64,000 bases of DNA from Mesocentrotus franciscanus (Eukaryota; Echinodermata; Echinoidea; Camarodonta; Strongylocentrotidae), in the NCBI GenBank assembly GCA_037976565.1, contig CP137668.1, positions 25,297,906 through 25,361,905 of the forward strand. The letters run 5' to 3'. Made by a program: the position numbers and the translations under genes. The notes beneath the pieces are model-generated. The model was not told the DNA's origin and searched no databases. It saw only the letters and a list, made by a program, of their open reading frames with translations. This document shows positions 1-12,490 of this stretch, in pieces (within the stretch, counting starts at the first letter, position 1; every line of letters starts with the position of its first letter).

Positions 1-74
1 ACGCAAAATAGACAACCTGTTAGCGGTGTGGAGGTCGATATATATATCTAGGTACGGTGGGCGTGTTCTAGTTT

Positions 75-81
75 TGCACAC
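75..81 (+). promoter_or_regulatory. Metal-response element (copy 1 flank)
   Basis: TGCACAC fits the metal-response core TGCRCNC bound by MTF-1. It lies in the upstream flank of the presumed metallothionein copy left of the window. The equivalent position in copy 2 (about 61805) reads TGCCCAC and no longer fits the core. Confidence 0.45.
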
Positions 82-366
82 GCTCCTCTCATGAATAGTG
101 ACAAGCTGTGTCGGATGAATAAGCGAAATCGGTAAAATAGCATATAGATGAATAATATTCCTGCTATTCGATGGGGGACGCCCTCCCCTCCCCCATACGC
201 TTGCCCTCAAAGAAAAAAGTGTTGCTGAAATAGTACGAAAGTGAAAGATAAAGGTAACACTGTCATTAAGACGTAAAGTTTCAAAACCAAATAGTATTTC
301 AAAATCAAATAGCACAATGACAATTGTAGGCATGTAATTGATAGGCGAATGATTAATTACACTGAT

Positions 367-417
367 TAAGAAAGGGAAGAAGAAGAAGAAGAAGAAGAAA
401 AAAAAAAAGGGGGGGGG
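367..417. repeat. Purine microsatellite (GAA/A/G tract)
   Basis: A run of GAA units followed by A and G homopolymers. The orthologous tract in duplication copy 2 (about 62112-62236) has expanded to more than 100 bases, so the tract length differs strongly between copies. Confidence 0.9.
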
Positions 418-693
418 TGGAATAAAAGAAACGGATGCCCGACCTCAATATCACCGCCAGAAAATGCAACTATACCTCTCCAGTTCGAAATGTTCATGGT
501 ATACTACTGCATTATGTTATATTGATGATCAACCTATAATAAAATGGTTGTTTTTCTCCTACATTTTTCTCCATGCTAGATTACGTAGTCCTGTCAAAAT
601 TTGCAGTGGGCGTATATTGGAGACACTTGCCCCCAGTCAAATTGCCATAGTCATCATGCGCACCAGGCACCCCCCCTAACTGCCAAAGAATCC

Positions 694-707
694 TGGATCC
701 GCCCCTG
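694..707. repeat. Solo hAT-type terminus
   Basis: TGGATCCGCCCCTG is identical to the right ends of the hAT-type elements at 4845-5120 and 15134-15341. No matching left end with a target duplication was found nearby, so this is probably a truncated element. Confidence 0.35.
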
Positions 708-856
708 ATATTTACCCAGCATTCTTACAGCTATTAAGTTTAAAGGCATATTGAGTGGAAATGTTACGATATCTACAACCGTGAAGAAATAAAGCTTTTA
801 AAGCCCCACTGCATTACTTGTAGCTACTTGCTCCCTCTATAGTAGCAAACAATGCC

Positions 857-1569
857 TAAAGCCCCAGTCCCATATAAAGCCGGACCAGCACGGACGAGCA
901 CGGACCACTCCGGACCATCCCGGACCATGGTCTGGGGTGATCCGGGATGGTCCGGGATGTTTTGTTCAAAAAATCGCAACCGCCGACCGTCTCCCCGGAC
1001 CCAACACGGTACCACTACGGACCGCCCCGGACCGTCCGGGCATAGCCCCGGCAGCAGTACAGATCATTCCAGACCCAGCACGGAGCCGCCACGGACCGTC
1101 CCGGACCACCCCGGTGCCAACACGGTGCCAACACGGATGACACCGGACCATCCCGGTGCCGGTCCGTGCTGGTCCAGGGTGATCCGTGTCGCCACCGTGC
1201 TGGGTCCGGGATCATCCGTAGGGGCGCCGGGGTGATCCGGGGTCAATAACTCACTCCCGGACTGCCACGGATCAACACGGACCGCCCCGGCGCCACTACG
1301 GATGACCCCGGACCCAGCACGGTGGCTACACGGATCACCCTGATCAAACTATTGTCCCGGACCGTCCCGGACCACCCCGGCAGTTTTTGACCGTCAAAAA
1401 CATCCGGGGTCGACTCCCGGACCGCCCAGGACCATCCAGGACCATCCAGGACCATCCAGGACCACCCCGGTGCCAACACGGTGTCAACACGGACCGAATC
1501 CCGGATCACCCCGGATGGGGTCCGGGATGGTCCGGGACGGTCCGGGACGTATATGGGACTGTAGCTTAA
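857..1569. mobile_element. GC-rich foldback element made of GGACC/GGTCC units
   Basis: The ends form an inverted repeat: TAAAGC..CAGTCCCATATA on the left and TATATGGGACTGTAGCTTAA on the right. The interior is a dense, degenerate array of CCCGGACC, CACGGACC, GGTCCGGG and GGTCCGTG units in both orientations, able to form many alternative hairpins. Open reading frames across it are repeat translation, not genes. It falls inside the block missing from duplication copy 2, consistent with insertion after the duplication. No target duplication was identified. Confidence 0.65.
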
Positions 1570-2799
1570 GCGGTGACCGTTGGTCCCCCATGATCCCCTT
1601 TTTCTTATGTTAATTGAGAGCTAAGTTGATGAGATAACCACCTGTCAGTGACCACGCTGGGAGGTCTGATCCCTCCTGGCCAAACTTGTGCAGAAAGGCT
1701 TTAAAGAAAAAGGTAATAAACATCGAGGCAGTCTCAATATTTAACCCCTGGTAGGCCTATACTAGAAAAATGCACCCTCCTCGCCTTTCAGATGGTACTA
1801 CGCGTTCTCAACGGGCCTACGCTTTCAATCATATATATATATATATAAACCAACAACCACCACCTACAACAACCAACAACAAACCACCACAACCACCACC
1901 ACTACCACCACCACCATCAACACCGGCAACACAAATTTCGCTTTCCCTACCCGCCCTGGGGGAGGGGGGGGGGGGATACAACTATAGTTGTGATCTGTTT
2001 TCTGTCATAATTTGTGATAAAGATTAAAACACCGTAAGCATAGAGACTAGAGAGTGTTGGGGTTTGCACTCGAGTAATACTAGCCTGCTCGAGCTCATTA
2101 TTGCACACGAATGTTTGAATATTCAAGATTATTTAAATACGTGACACGAACAGTGTAGCTTTTATGAGTTTGGCTGGGTTGAATCATGTGACCATGCAGC
2201 CTTGTGTGGTTTAAATAATCCTGGTTGAACTGCTCTTGTTTTCTAAAATTCGCTGAATAATCATCATTTTAGCCGAAGCTCGAATACAAATAAACTATTC
2301 ATAATACCTGTATGTTATGGATCACCATTTGTAATTGGCTTTGGGCTTCGGACTGTATGAAGGACACCTAAATATTTCCATGCAATTCCATTTCAGTTTG
2401 GAATAATAAGTTATTCGCAAAAAGGGTAGTTGTAGTTAATCTGTCAAAATTTAATGAAAGTTAATTATTATTCGAAGCTGAAATTAATTCAGAGAATCGC
2501 AAGCCAATTAAGGGATCGAATGCCTCCTCAAGTTCTAGCTCCATGCTCCTCTATTATGACCCTGGAGTACCGGGCATAATATACCACCCCTCCCGGTCAT
2601 ATGCCAACCATGTGTAGATACAGAAGCCTTCTGAGGAGTTACATTAAATAATAACGTTGAGTACTATTCATGGAATATCAGTATCACTAAAAGTGTCTGG
2701 ACGTTACCATTCACGTTAAGCAGCAAATAGAAATAATAATAATTGTATGTTGGAAATCATCTGGCCTCATGCATGGTTTATGACAAATTGCTGAAATCG

Positions 2800-3310
2800 C
2801 AAATAATCAGAGGTGGCACTCCCGGGAGCACGGTGCAACCCCCCCCAAAGTGCCCCTATTTACATAGGAAATGTGCCCCATTTTACTTTGAGAAAATGCG
2901 CCCAAGTTCCTTTGTAAGAATTGCCCCTTCCCCTTCAAAAAAGTGCCCCTCTTATTTTGACATGTGCCCATTTTCCTTTATAATAATTAGCGCCCTTGTA
3001 CCATGTGATAAGTACCCTCCCCATTTTTTAAAAATAAAAGCCTCTCATATCCTTCTCATAAATGCCCCTTTTCATCTCTGGTAAGTGCCCCTTACAACCT
3101 CTGATAAGTGCTCCTTCACCTGATGATAATATTGCACCAATTCAAATCTGAGAGGTACACGTTTTACTCAGTTGACAAGTGCCCCTTTTCCTGGGTAATA
3201 AAAAGTAGCGCGGCTGCATAAACTCAATAGAACACATCCGATTTAAAATTTCTTCCAAAATGTGCCTTTTTTTCCCCAAATCGACCTTTCAGTAAAACCT
3301 TCAAAAAAGA
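2800..3310. repeat. Degenerate TGCCCC tandem repeat, plus orientation
   Basis: Irregular units of 25-40 bases containing AAGTGCCCC and CTGATAAGTG. The same family occurs in inverted orientation at 6960-7470 and in duplication copy 2 at about 63565-63950. The 113-codon frame across it is repeat translation. Confidence 0.75.
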
Positions 3311-4728
3311 AGCCTCCCCGACTCGCATTTATTGTTGATATAATTATTTTACTTATAAACGTTTTTTTTTAGTCTGTTATTATTAGATTGTGCTTAAAAC
3401 TCATCAGGATGTGCTTTTAACCTCTATTATAATACAAACTCACATGAACTACATGCTACCTCAAAGATCTTAAAATTGTTTAACTAATATTTAGATCATC
3501 ACACCTAACTGCAAAATTGATATCATCCCCGATAATGTGGAGATTAATGAAACTTTATCCTCTAGAAATGTTTATTTTGAGAAATCATCGTTTTCCTTTT
3601 CTTTTTGTGTGTGTGGAGAAAACGCACGTCTGTAGCTGTCAATACAGGAGCGTCAAAATTTGCACTCGAGCCGCAGCTTTTTTTGTGGTGCCCCGAGTGC
3701 ACACAATAACATAATGAATATTCATATACCGTACCGTGCCCCTGACTATCCTCGTATATAGAGCAGACCTGTGCGTGCGGTCTCACGTTCTGAGTGCATA
3801 AAACTAATTAGGATTAGTGGATATTATACAGGTCACGTTCAAATATTTTGTATCGACTATTTTTGCTTGTATTTTCAAACATTAATACATATTTGACGCA
3901 ATTCGTACACATATATAATGAGGGGGCTTATCCCGGTGGCTTATCCGCTAGACTATCCGCTCTGCACACGACGCTAACACCGCGGATAATGAGTGCGATG
4001 CACTCGGCGGTCTGCTACAGATTTAGCCTTTAACGAAGGCGCACTCACCGAATTCTCAAATTCTGAATCATCGTGAGAATAGTAAAATTAGATTGTATAT
4101 TTCAATCTTACCTTTTACATTTTCATTTCAAGTAAAAGTCTATTTCTCCTTTCATCATGGGCTAGATCAATCATAGCATGCGGAATTAGGAATAACGGTA
4201 TCTTTTCATAATTTTCTGGAAAAAGAAACACTCGATCGACTCCGGTAATATACTTATTGTCTTATTGTCATCATTGTATTATACATGTCTAAGAGTATCA
4301 GCCCTGCATTGTTAATGATAAAACATGACCTGTGCTTTTTTTCTAATGCTACTTTTATATACTTTTTTTGTAGTATATATGCCTATACAAGTTTATGTAG
4401 GCCTATATACTATTACTTCCTTTGTTGATAATCAGGAGTGTTAATAAAGTGACATTGAAACATTATTATTATTGTTATTATTATTATTACTATTATTAGT
4501 AGTAGTATAGGCCTACCTGTAGTAGTTTTGATCATAGGCATACTGTATGTGCATGCGATAAAGACTATAATTTATATACTATGCAGTTTTTCAGTTTTGC
4601 ACACGGTTCCAAATAGTCTGCAACTGCAGACCTGAATATTGTTCTTATATAATCCAGTTAACAAATTGATTTCCCAATGATTTTCTTTGTAAAATTTGGG
4701 CCTATCATTAGCCATCGACAATTCGGAA

Positions 4729-4732
<4 letters not shown>
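3311..4732. other. Intergenic, no gene seen
   Basis: AT-rich sequence with short A/T and TTA/TTATTA simple repeats (near 4460-4505). No coding exon, RNA gene or element end could be supported. Confidence 0.5.

Positions 4733-4733
<1 letters not shown>

Positions 4734-4760
<27 letters not shown>
4734..4760. repeat. (TA)n microsatellite
   Basis: An uninterrupted run of TA dinucleotides. Confidence 0.95.
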
Positions 4761-4762
<2 letters not shown>

Positions 4763-4844
4763 TGGTATTACAGAAGAAAGAAAATCAAATCTTCAACACG
4801 TCCCCCCCCCCCATCAAATGGACCTGTATGTTATAGAATAGTAT

Positions 4845-5120
4845 CAGGGGCGGATCCAACCGGCGGCAGGGGAGGGGGCCAAAAGGGCCCATTTCGTGCG
4901 AAAATTTGAAAAATTTCCGCTCAGTGGGGGAAGTGAGCACAATTTTTTTGTTTTGTTGCTCAACTGGGGAAAAAGTGCTGTTTTTTCAACCACCACCCCT
5001 TGAACGCCAGGGAAGGGGGCCCATCTTCTTTTTTTTTTACAAGAATTAAGGTGTGTTTTTGCCTGTTTTTTTCTAGGGAGGGGGTCCGGGCCCCCCCGGG
5101 CCCCCCTGGATCCGCCACTG
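4845..5120. mobile_element. hAT-type non-autonomous element (MITE)
   Basis: It begins CAGGGGCGGATCCA and ends TGGATCCGCCACTG, an inverted repeat of about 14 bases with a CAGGG start typical of hAT elements. The flanking 8-mers AATAGTAT (4837-4844) and AATAGTAA (5121-5128) agree at 7 of 8 bases, the hAT target-duplication length. The interior is G/C-homopolymer rich and encodes no transposase, and the 98-codon minus-strand frame across it is not a gene. It shares termini with 15134-15341. Confidence 0.8.
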
Positions 5121-6959
5121 AATAGTAAAGTGGTGTCCATGACTAAAGTTAGCCCCCAAGCGTGTAATTTTCGGCAAAGTTTAGTTATGCAAATTTTTAT
5201 TTAATGCTTGATATGAAGAACCAAGTATATTATGTTCACCGTGAATAGCTGACAAGACTAGTAACACTAACTGAATCCGGAAATCGTCCATTTGTTTCTT
5301 TGTTCTTGTCATGAAATATACACTAAACATACAGGCCAAGTGCTGAAATTGTGCACTTTACAGAACAATACATACATAATATACAACCCAAGATTGAAAT
5401 CAACAACAGAAATACTGTCAATATCAAACATTAATATTTTGAAAGTTCTAATTAAATTTTAAGCAGTTTTACAAAAAAATATCTTAACTCAATTATAAAA
5501 AGAGCCTGTGAGTTATCTTAGTAAATATCAGTTACCACTGGGTACTATTCGGTTGTTTGTTTGTTTTTAAGCGCTTTATATTATCCATGGGCGTACGGGC
5601 ACATTTTTGCGAGGGGGCGGGCTGACATCTTTTCAGTTTCTTCATGCCCGAATTTCATGCGGTGGTTGGCTGAATTCCGGAACATTAAAATCTGGGGGGT
5701 GAAGCTGCAGTCGATCCCCTAGCCACCGCCTACCCCCCCCCCGCGCCTTTTGCCCCTATGCCATTATTACCATGATATTGGAGCTTCCCTATCCATGATT
5801 TTCTCTTGTATAATAGGTCCATGCTTCCACCAAGCGGGGAATACCCACTCACTGCATATCATTACGCGATAGTCTTGTTTCGTGCCGTTTTGTAGTTAGG
5901 GAGTAATAGTATAGTCTAACAGATTTCCCAAAATTTCTATTATCGTCATTCATCTCTTTTGGTACAATTTGAATTAAAAAGCGATGGGAATAGGAAAAGT
6001 GGTCGCGTTGAAACCCCGATAGAGATAGAGATAAATAAAACAGACTGTGGTGAGGTCACTCATTAATATCATTCCTGCGTCAATCGCAACGAAAATTGCC
6101 AATTCTATACATTTCATTCAACAGGTCTTTACGTTTGATTTCGTTTCGTATGAATTATTCTTCATTGCTGTTAGATTTGAGGTTACGAGGCCTATTCATT
6201 ATTTTGACTCCATACGGCGCCATTGCTTGGCCTTTTAACGGGAAAAGATCGAAGATAGCAGCGAAGATTATATAACTTGTCGATGATTTTGAAAGGCGGT
6301 AAGAATCTTTTATTGGAGATAATATCATCATGCAGGTCAAGTACAAGCATTATGTTTTGGTGTATGTATGTATGCGTGTGTGTTTGTGTACGTAGGCAAT
6401 ACCCCCCTAGAAGCGTTCAGCTCGAGTATTGCAGGGGAGGCAAATTGATAATGACAAAGCTAAGGTTAATCATGATAATAGCTTGGGACATGGAAAATGC
6501 CGCCACTTACTTAGGCTACCATAGATGTGAACCAGTAAATTCGTATTTGAAGCAGATGAGCGCTCGATCGCTTCCCTCACTCTAATTTGATGTCAAAGGC
6601 TATAAGATCCCTGTCTTTTATATTCTTAGGAAGAATACCCAGGCTCCATCCGCTCGCGTCACTACCAGCGGAGAAGCGAAGCGCAAGAACGCGTACAGAA
6701 AGTAAAAAGTGTTTACATCAATCCAATATTATCATGATAATATATACTACAAAATACGTTATCATGTAATAATAGTAATGATTTTGATCATAACCACGGC
6801 AATTGCTGTCGACATTGGTTCTACTTTTTTTTTGTGGGGGGGGGGGGTAATTACACCTCTTACCCGAATATCAATGTTCTTTAAATATTGATAACTTTTG
6901 CCCTTTCCAAACAAGAAAAATAAGAGAGATATTTTACAATTCAAAACGAAAATGTTCAC
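5121..6959. other. Intergenic, no gene seen
   Basis: No supported coding exon. A GC-rich patch at 5590-5760 resembles a decayed non-autonomous element but its ends cannot be defined. Confidence 0.45.
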
Positions 6960-7470
6960 TAATTTATCAAAAGTAACGAGGAGAGCTTATCATATTTGAA
7001 AGGAGCACTTATCAGAGGACTGGTGAAAAGGAGCATTTATAAGAAGGGAAAGGGGGCACTTATTAGAAAGAAAAAGGGGTCACATAGGGAAAAAGGAACT
7101 TGTTAGAAAAGAAAAGGGCAACTGTCCAGTAAACGGGTTACCTATCAGAAATGGATAGAGGCACTTATCGGAGGTGAAAAAAGGGCATTTATTAAAACAG
7201 AAAAAGGGGCACCTATCAGAAGGGAAAGGGAACTTATTAGAAAGGAAAATTGGTACGTGACAAAGTAAAAGGGCCACTTATCAGAGGTGAAATAGGGCCT
7301 TTATAAGAAGTGAAAGGGACACTAAATAGTCAAAGTGAAGGGCATCTATCAGATATGAAAAGGGGCACTTATGAGAAGGGGAAGGGGTACTCATTAGAAA
7401 GAAAAAAAAGGACACTTATCTGAAGTATAACAAAGTGGCCCTTTGGGGGTACTTGGAAAAGTGTGGGGGC
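6960..7470. repeat. Degenerate GGGGCACTTATC tandem repeat, inverted copy
   Basis: About 15 imperfect units of roughly 30 bases containing GGGGCACTTATCAGAAG. This is the reverse complement of the TGCCCC family at 2800-3310. The two blocks face each other across about 3.7 kb, directly upstream of the first deaminase-like gene. Confidence 0.8.
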
Positions 7471-7624
7471 GTGGCCTCTGCCTATAATATTGATATTATG
7501 TCGGGACAACCAAACTGTCCAGACGCACAACGCGTGTGTATACGCCTGTGGTTTTAACGCCCTATTTATGGTTTTACTAAAACAGGAGTTCGAGTTCAGA
7601 AGTCATCTTACTGAATTCAAAAAA

Positions 7625-8453
7625 ATGGAGTTTAGTAGCAACACTGAGATGAACGGTCAGGAGATACTGGAGATGTTCATCGAGAGTGGCCTCCATGCTG
7701 TAGGGAATACTCGAGTTAAATGGAAGATTCCTGCAATGTGTGTCAGCATTGTGACGCTCGTAAGCGGAGCAAAAACACTCCTCATCCATAGGAGCGGGAC
7801 CAGACATCACGCCGAACATGGAGTAATAACATTTATTGAAGAGAACATGAACAAAATAAGTTCAGTAAAGATTATAAGCAAATATTCACCATGTAGCAAT
7901 CCTGGTGTCGACTGTTGCAGCAGAATTCGAGAGATCAAGGAAAAGCTGATGAAGGGTGATGGTAAGGAAATTAATTTTGAGTTGGTCTTTTCGAACTTTT
8001 ATAAAATAAACAGACCATCTTGTTTGAAACGAGGTTGCTTTGAGGGCAATGTGAGTGGACATACCCCAACAGAAGAACACGACGGCAGTATCGACAATCT
8101 CGTTTCACTTGGGTCAAGCAGGGAGGTGGGAGTTACAAAAAAAATTCCACCTCCCTGGGTCAAGTATCAGAAGCTTCGAAACAGGCGATTGGGCTGAGTT
8201 AATAGAGCTCCTAGCTCTATGGGATGCTTCACATCGGGTGGCAGCGCCTGGTCTGGCAGCAACCCGGTTCGGAGACAAATACGGCCATTGGCGCGACTTT
8301 GAGGACGCCGAACTCAAGAGAGATTTTGAGATTTTAAAGCAGCGATTACAAGGAGTAACGAGAGTTACAGAAAATTCACTGCGCAACATTGACATAAAGA
8401 TTTTAGAAAAAGAAGTTTCTAAAATTAAAGAGGCTTTAGCGAAGTTACACTAG
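7625..8453 (+). pseudogene. AID/APOBEC-like cytidine deaminase, disrupted paralogue
   Basis: Seen: the ATG at 7625 opens a frame that aligns end to end with the gene at 12945-13649. The zinc-deaminase signature is present: H62-A63-E64, then P89-C90 and C97 (KYSPC...C). A following FSNFY block resembles the F-x-x-LY strand of AID/APOBEC proteins, and the C-terminal DW.ELIELLALWD and KYGHWRD.EDAELKRDF helices are conserved. The product would act by hydrolytic deamination of cytosine in nucleic acid or nucleoside. Break: a 38-39 base hairpin insertion with a target duplication (8119-8164) shifts frame at about codon 168, and the conserved C-terminus resumes in another frame to the stop at 8453. 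The C-terminus is about 25 codons longer than the paralogue and ends in a lysine/glutamate-rich helix. Single exon. Family assignment comes from motif order and spacing, so membership is inferred. Confidence 0.7.
8119..8157. mobile_element. Minimal hAT-like hairpin insertion inside deaminase paralogue
   Basis: The insertion reads CAGGGAGGTGG, then about 17 bases, then CCACCTCCCTG: two 11-base inverted repeats with almost no interior. It is flanked by GGGTCAAG (8111-8118 and 8157-8164), an 8-bp duplication as hAT elements make; the last G of the right end is shared with the second duplication. The paralogue at 12945-13649 has no insertion at the equivalent codon. Confidence 0.7.
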
Positions 8454-8547
8454 ACCATTTAAAGACTAAAGGGGCAATTAAAGAGGGGGCAAGTCATGTA
8501 ATTCAACAGAAGTTGAATATTATAATATTGATGATGATATTAAATAT

Positions 8548-8586
8548 ACTACTACTAGTACTACTACTACTACTACTACTACTTCT
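8548..8586. repeat. (ACT)n microsatellite
   Basis: A run of about 12 ACT/CTA trinucleotides, followed by ATT/GAT-rich simple sequence to about 8700. Confidence 0.85.
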
Positions 8587-9039
8587 ACATGATTATAATA
8601 ATATTATTGATAATGATAACAAAACTGATGTTAATCATAATGATAACTATAATAATACTGATCATGACGATGATAGGCGTAACAATAACAATAATGAAAA
8701 TAATTTATATATTTAGAGGAACCAACAAAACCAGTCCGAATCTAACGAAGTTATGCTAGTAATGTTATGTAAAGCGTATGCCAATTACATGTGCAAATAT
8801 TATTGTGGAATGATGATCAAAATATCTTATACTATACTATCATTACAATGTTTCGGTTTACTGAAAAACACATTTCTGGCAATTTTACTCACCACCAAAT
8901 TCATGGCGAACAGCGAATAAGGTTAGGCGAGTCATCTGCATGGGTATCACAAACAGAAAACGAAAGGGAGAGGGCACATTTGCGATGTATTATTAGCTCA
9001 TGCGCATTATCATGAAGTTTTTAAGCAAAGCATACCTGG

Positions 9040-9215
9040 CTGGAATAGCTGGCTGGCATACTCCCCAGGGAGTGGAGATTGTGCACACAGTGTGCGCGGG
9101 CAAGAATCCAATGACCACGGAAATAGTATATCTGTAAAGCGCTTAGAGATATCGTAGATGTATTAAGCGCTATATAAAAGCGGAATATTATTATCATTAC
9201 TCTAGTGTTTGCATT
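9040..9215 (+). mobile_element. SINE-like 3' tail
   Basis: The block contains AAAGCGCTTAGAGATATC and AAGCGCTATATAAAAGCGG, ending in an ATTATTATC-type simple tail. Many echinoderm short interspersed repeats share this ending. No clear Pol III A/B box was identified upstream, so the 5' limit is approximate. Confidence 0.4.
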
Positions 9216-9481
9216 TATCGTGTTGTCAAAGCAACTTTTAGGTAAGGCATGACAATTTCCTTTAAAAAATACATCACGATTGATTGAAAGAGATTATAGA
9301 CTTTTAAATTGTTTGCACTAACACAGTTAAAACACTATAAACAAAAACAAAAAGAATGAACCAACCGTAGTTCTTGCGTTTTGTAACCCATGAGCACTAC
9401 AAATAAATGAATAATTAAATGTAAAGTTTATAATGTAATATATTGTACCGGTATATGAATGATTGCATATTGAAATTATCT

Positions 9482-9564
9482 GGGCCCTGTCTTATAAGAG
9501 TTGATATTAATCGCAACTTATTTACGATTGATATCAATCGCAACTATGTACATAAGACGGGGCC
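9482..9564. repeat. Short palindromic MITE remnant
   Basis: GGGCCCTGTCTTATAAGAG on the left is mirrored by ACATAAGACGGGGCCC on the right, with internal GATATTAATCGCAAC and GATATCAATCGCAAC blocks. The whole unit can fold on itself. Confidence 0.6.
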
Positions 9565-12490
9565 CTGATGTGCATGCTATCATGGTTAGTTTATAGTCGA
9601 TATTTCAAGTTTCAAGTTTCAAGTTTTATTTGTTCCACATTTTACAAAATATATAGATATAGGCCTACATATAAAATAAAAATTATACAATACATGTAGT
9701 ATATTATGAGCACGTCTCAATGATTCTTAATTCATATAATAGTTAGTAGAATGTGAGGAACCTATTAAAAAGCAGTGCTTTTATATTATATATTAAATAT
9801 TGTAGATAAAAAAAAAAGCCGTAGCAGTAGAGAAAGACGTAATTTAGACGGGAGAATTTAAAACACAATGGAATAAGGAAATTTGTACACAAAATAATGC
9901 ATTAGCACCAATACCCTGAGTCACCCGGTTAAAGTGCGTAGTCAAAATGCGCATAGTCACCCGAGCAATAAGTTAGAATAGCACAAAGTAATATGTTTTT
10001 ATACATTAAAAAACCGGAACATACATCATTAATTAAATTAAGATTATGCCAAATTTCTGGAAGGCAACGTTTGTATTTTGCTATTCAGTTATAATTGATC
10101 TATACAAAAAACATCACTGTAATACCTATATCTCGTATCTCGATTTCAATTTTCTTGGATAGTTTTAAGTCTTTCCCCTACCATGTTTAGTATTATCAGG
10201 ATACTACATTTTCTGTGTTTATAACCATTTCATTTTAGCTGTGCACTAGTCAAGGCTGAGATCTGCTTTCATGAAAGCTAGAGAAAATTGAAAGTTTAAG
10301 AAAATTCGACTAACGATTCTATTAGGAAAGTTGTCCACACAAAAAAAATCATTGATCAAAAACAAATGAGCAACTTTGTGATTTCGCTTGCAACCAGCCT
10401 TCTATTGTTTTGTAGGAATATGAAATTATTAGATAATCCCTCCTTTTGGGGTGTTAATTATTGCGGAATTTAACTGTTTCATAGATTAAAAGAAAGATGT
10501 TAAAGGATCCATATTAGGGCCAAGCCAAACAACACGCTCGAGGGAGTATACTATTATCAGAATCCTTGCAAGGTGTTAGGACTGGGAAAGATTTTCTCTA
10601 TAATTCCTTTCAGAAGATGATAACAGTTTTATTTGAGGATAAACAAGGATTACAACAACAACAATTTATAGAAAAAGATAGATTTTGGGAAATTCTTTGT
10701 TAACAAAATGAAAAGCTGCTCCCTTGGGAAATCACAAAATTGCAATGTTTGATGGAACCTAACATTATGCAAAAAAAAAATTCACAATTTTGTCAAACTT
10801 TCACTGATTTCTGTCTTTCATGTTTTGTTATAAATTATGAAAGTAAATCTAATTCTAAGGTGGATTTTTCTTTGCAGTTACGGAACGTAGCTATATTATG
10901 GGAAAGGTTATCTGACATAATTCACAATGTTGTCTCTTGTTTTGTACAAACTAATTTGTACGTAAATACTGTGATGAAGATGTTAAAACTCAGAACTTCC
11001 TCATAATATTGAAATAAATATATTACTGAAAGGAAAAAGACAGAATAAACCTCTTTGTTATGTTCTGTACCGACTGTCATATGATTGTAGGCCTTCGTAT
11101 ATACTATACTTTGGCTGCACTGAACCTTCTCATAGAAAAAAGTCCGGACGATAACCACATCAAGGCTGGACAACTAGCCCAATACAGCTACCTAGGAATA
11201 TTACTGACAAAAAGCTGCCACCTGGCAACCTCAACCCTCTCTGAATGTCTAAATTAATCCCCTCGATGTTCGGACGACTAGGGTCTACTAAGGCAAATAC
11301 GCCTTCACTCGATCCCCCCTTTTAAAATTAAAAAAAAAAAAATTCTTTTATCTTACGGTACTTCATTTTGTGTATGTTTGGTGGTTTGTATTACCTGACT
11401 GCTAGGAAAGCATGTTTATGCTCGTAAGTAAGCAGCCAGAGGACCGTCTGCTTAATTCCTCTCCGAGGTACTTGGTAATTCGAATTGATGCCTTATCAAA
11501 GGCACCAGCGCGTTGATTTGGTTTCGGACCCGGTCCTCCTGGCTACGAGACTATACCTATCTACCACCGAACCATATCGCGATTTGTTCTTTCATATATA
11601 CACGTATATATTAATTAAACACATGAAAAGTTATCGAAATAATAAATAATTGATAATACAGGATGATGGGACGAGCCTGCAAATCGATGCAGTGATTGCG
11701 TATCTAAACTGACTAAACATACAACTGCCAGACATTGCGAAAGACCGGAATCGTCAGACGAGTGACGTTATCGGATTTTGCAACAATTCGTACACTTGGA
11801 GTTCTGGTGCGAATCGGTTGTGCCTCTGTTCTAAATTCACGATAACATATGATTTACTTACAACCAGGCCTGCTTACAACAATATGGATCAACAAATATA
11901 AACCAAAAAAGTAGCCTAATTGTTTATCTCCTACCCTATAGAAAAAGAATGCAGTAAAAATAGAAATAATTCACATGACATTTTCCTTGACAATAAACGA
12001 CTCGAAACACGACTATCTAAATGTTTGGTGACTAAATAATTATATACGGAAGTTGGAATTCCCCACAGCGTACGAATTGTTTAAATATGCAAACACGGTA
12101 TACCTGACTATTGTTTTGTGCTTTCACCCGATCATTTCCTCTCCTAATCACTCATTGTTTTAATAAGTTGTCATTCTTGAGATATTTTTTCCTTTTGTAT
12201 TAAAATTAATCCTCGCGTCAACAATTAGGAATCATCGTACGTTGTGAGGACTTGGTAAGTTATTTTCTTCTTCTTAATATTTCATTTATATAAAAAGCTT
12301 TAGCGTGAATCAAGACGTGGTTGCTCAACCGAATCCTTTCTGTACCCAACACTAAATTCGAATTTAGGAATACGGTTTTTATCGTGGATAAATCGCAACG
12401 TAATTAATTTCTTTGCCAAATTGTTCTATATTTCTCGTAGGGCCTTTATTTACTTTTTTTGTTTACAAAAGGGCCCGGGAAAGAAAGACA
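9565..12490. other. Intergenic, no gene seen
   Basis: Contains a short TTTCAAG direct repeat (9603-9628) and A-rich runs. The 88- and 83-codon frames near 10740-11170 overlap on opposite strands, show no recognisable domain and are not called. Confidence 0.45.

Larger units (their letters stand above)
1..3262. repeat. Tandem segmental duplication, copy 1
   Basis: This stretch aligns in direct orientation with 61729-64000 through many shared unique blocks: the opening block with GACAACCTGTTAGCG, the purine tract near 370, the block from 1974 (GGATACAACTATAG), and the block from 2785 (GAAATCGCAAATAATCAGAGG). In copy 2 the same sequence lies just 5' of the metallothionein gene, so this is the upstream flank of another metallothionein copy whose start should lie about 190 bases left of the window. 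Copy 1 carries about 1.35 kb that copy 2 lacks (roughly 504-1850), including a foldback element. No coding gene is seen. Confidence 0.9.

Noticed and set aside
852..1509. Several 60-127 codon frames on both strands
   Set aside because: Repeat translation of GGACC/GGTCC units, symmetrical on both strands.
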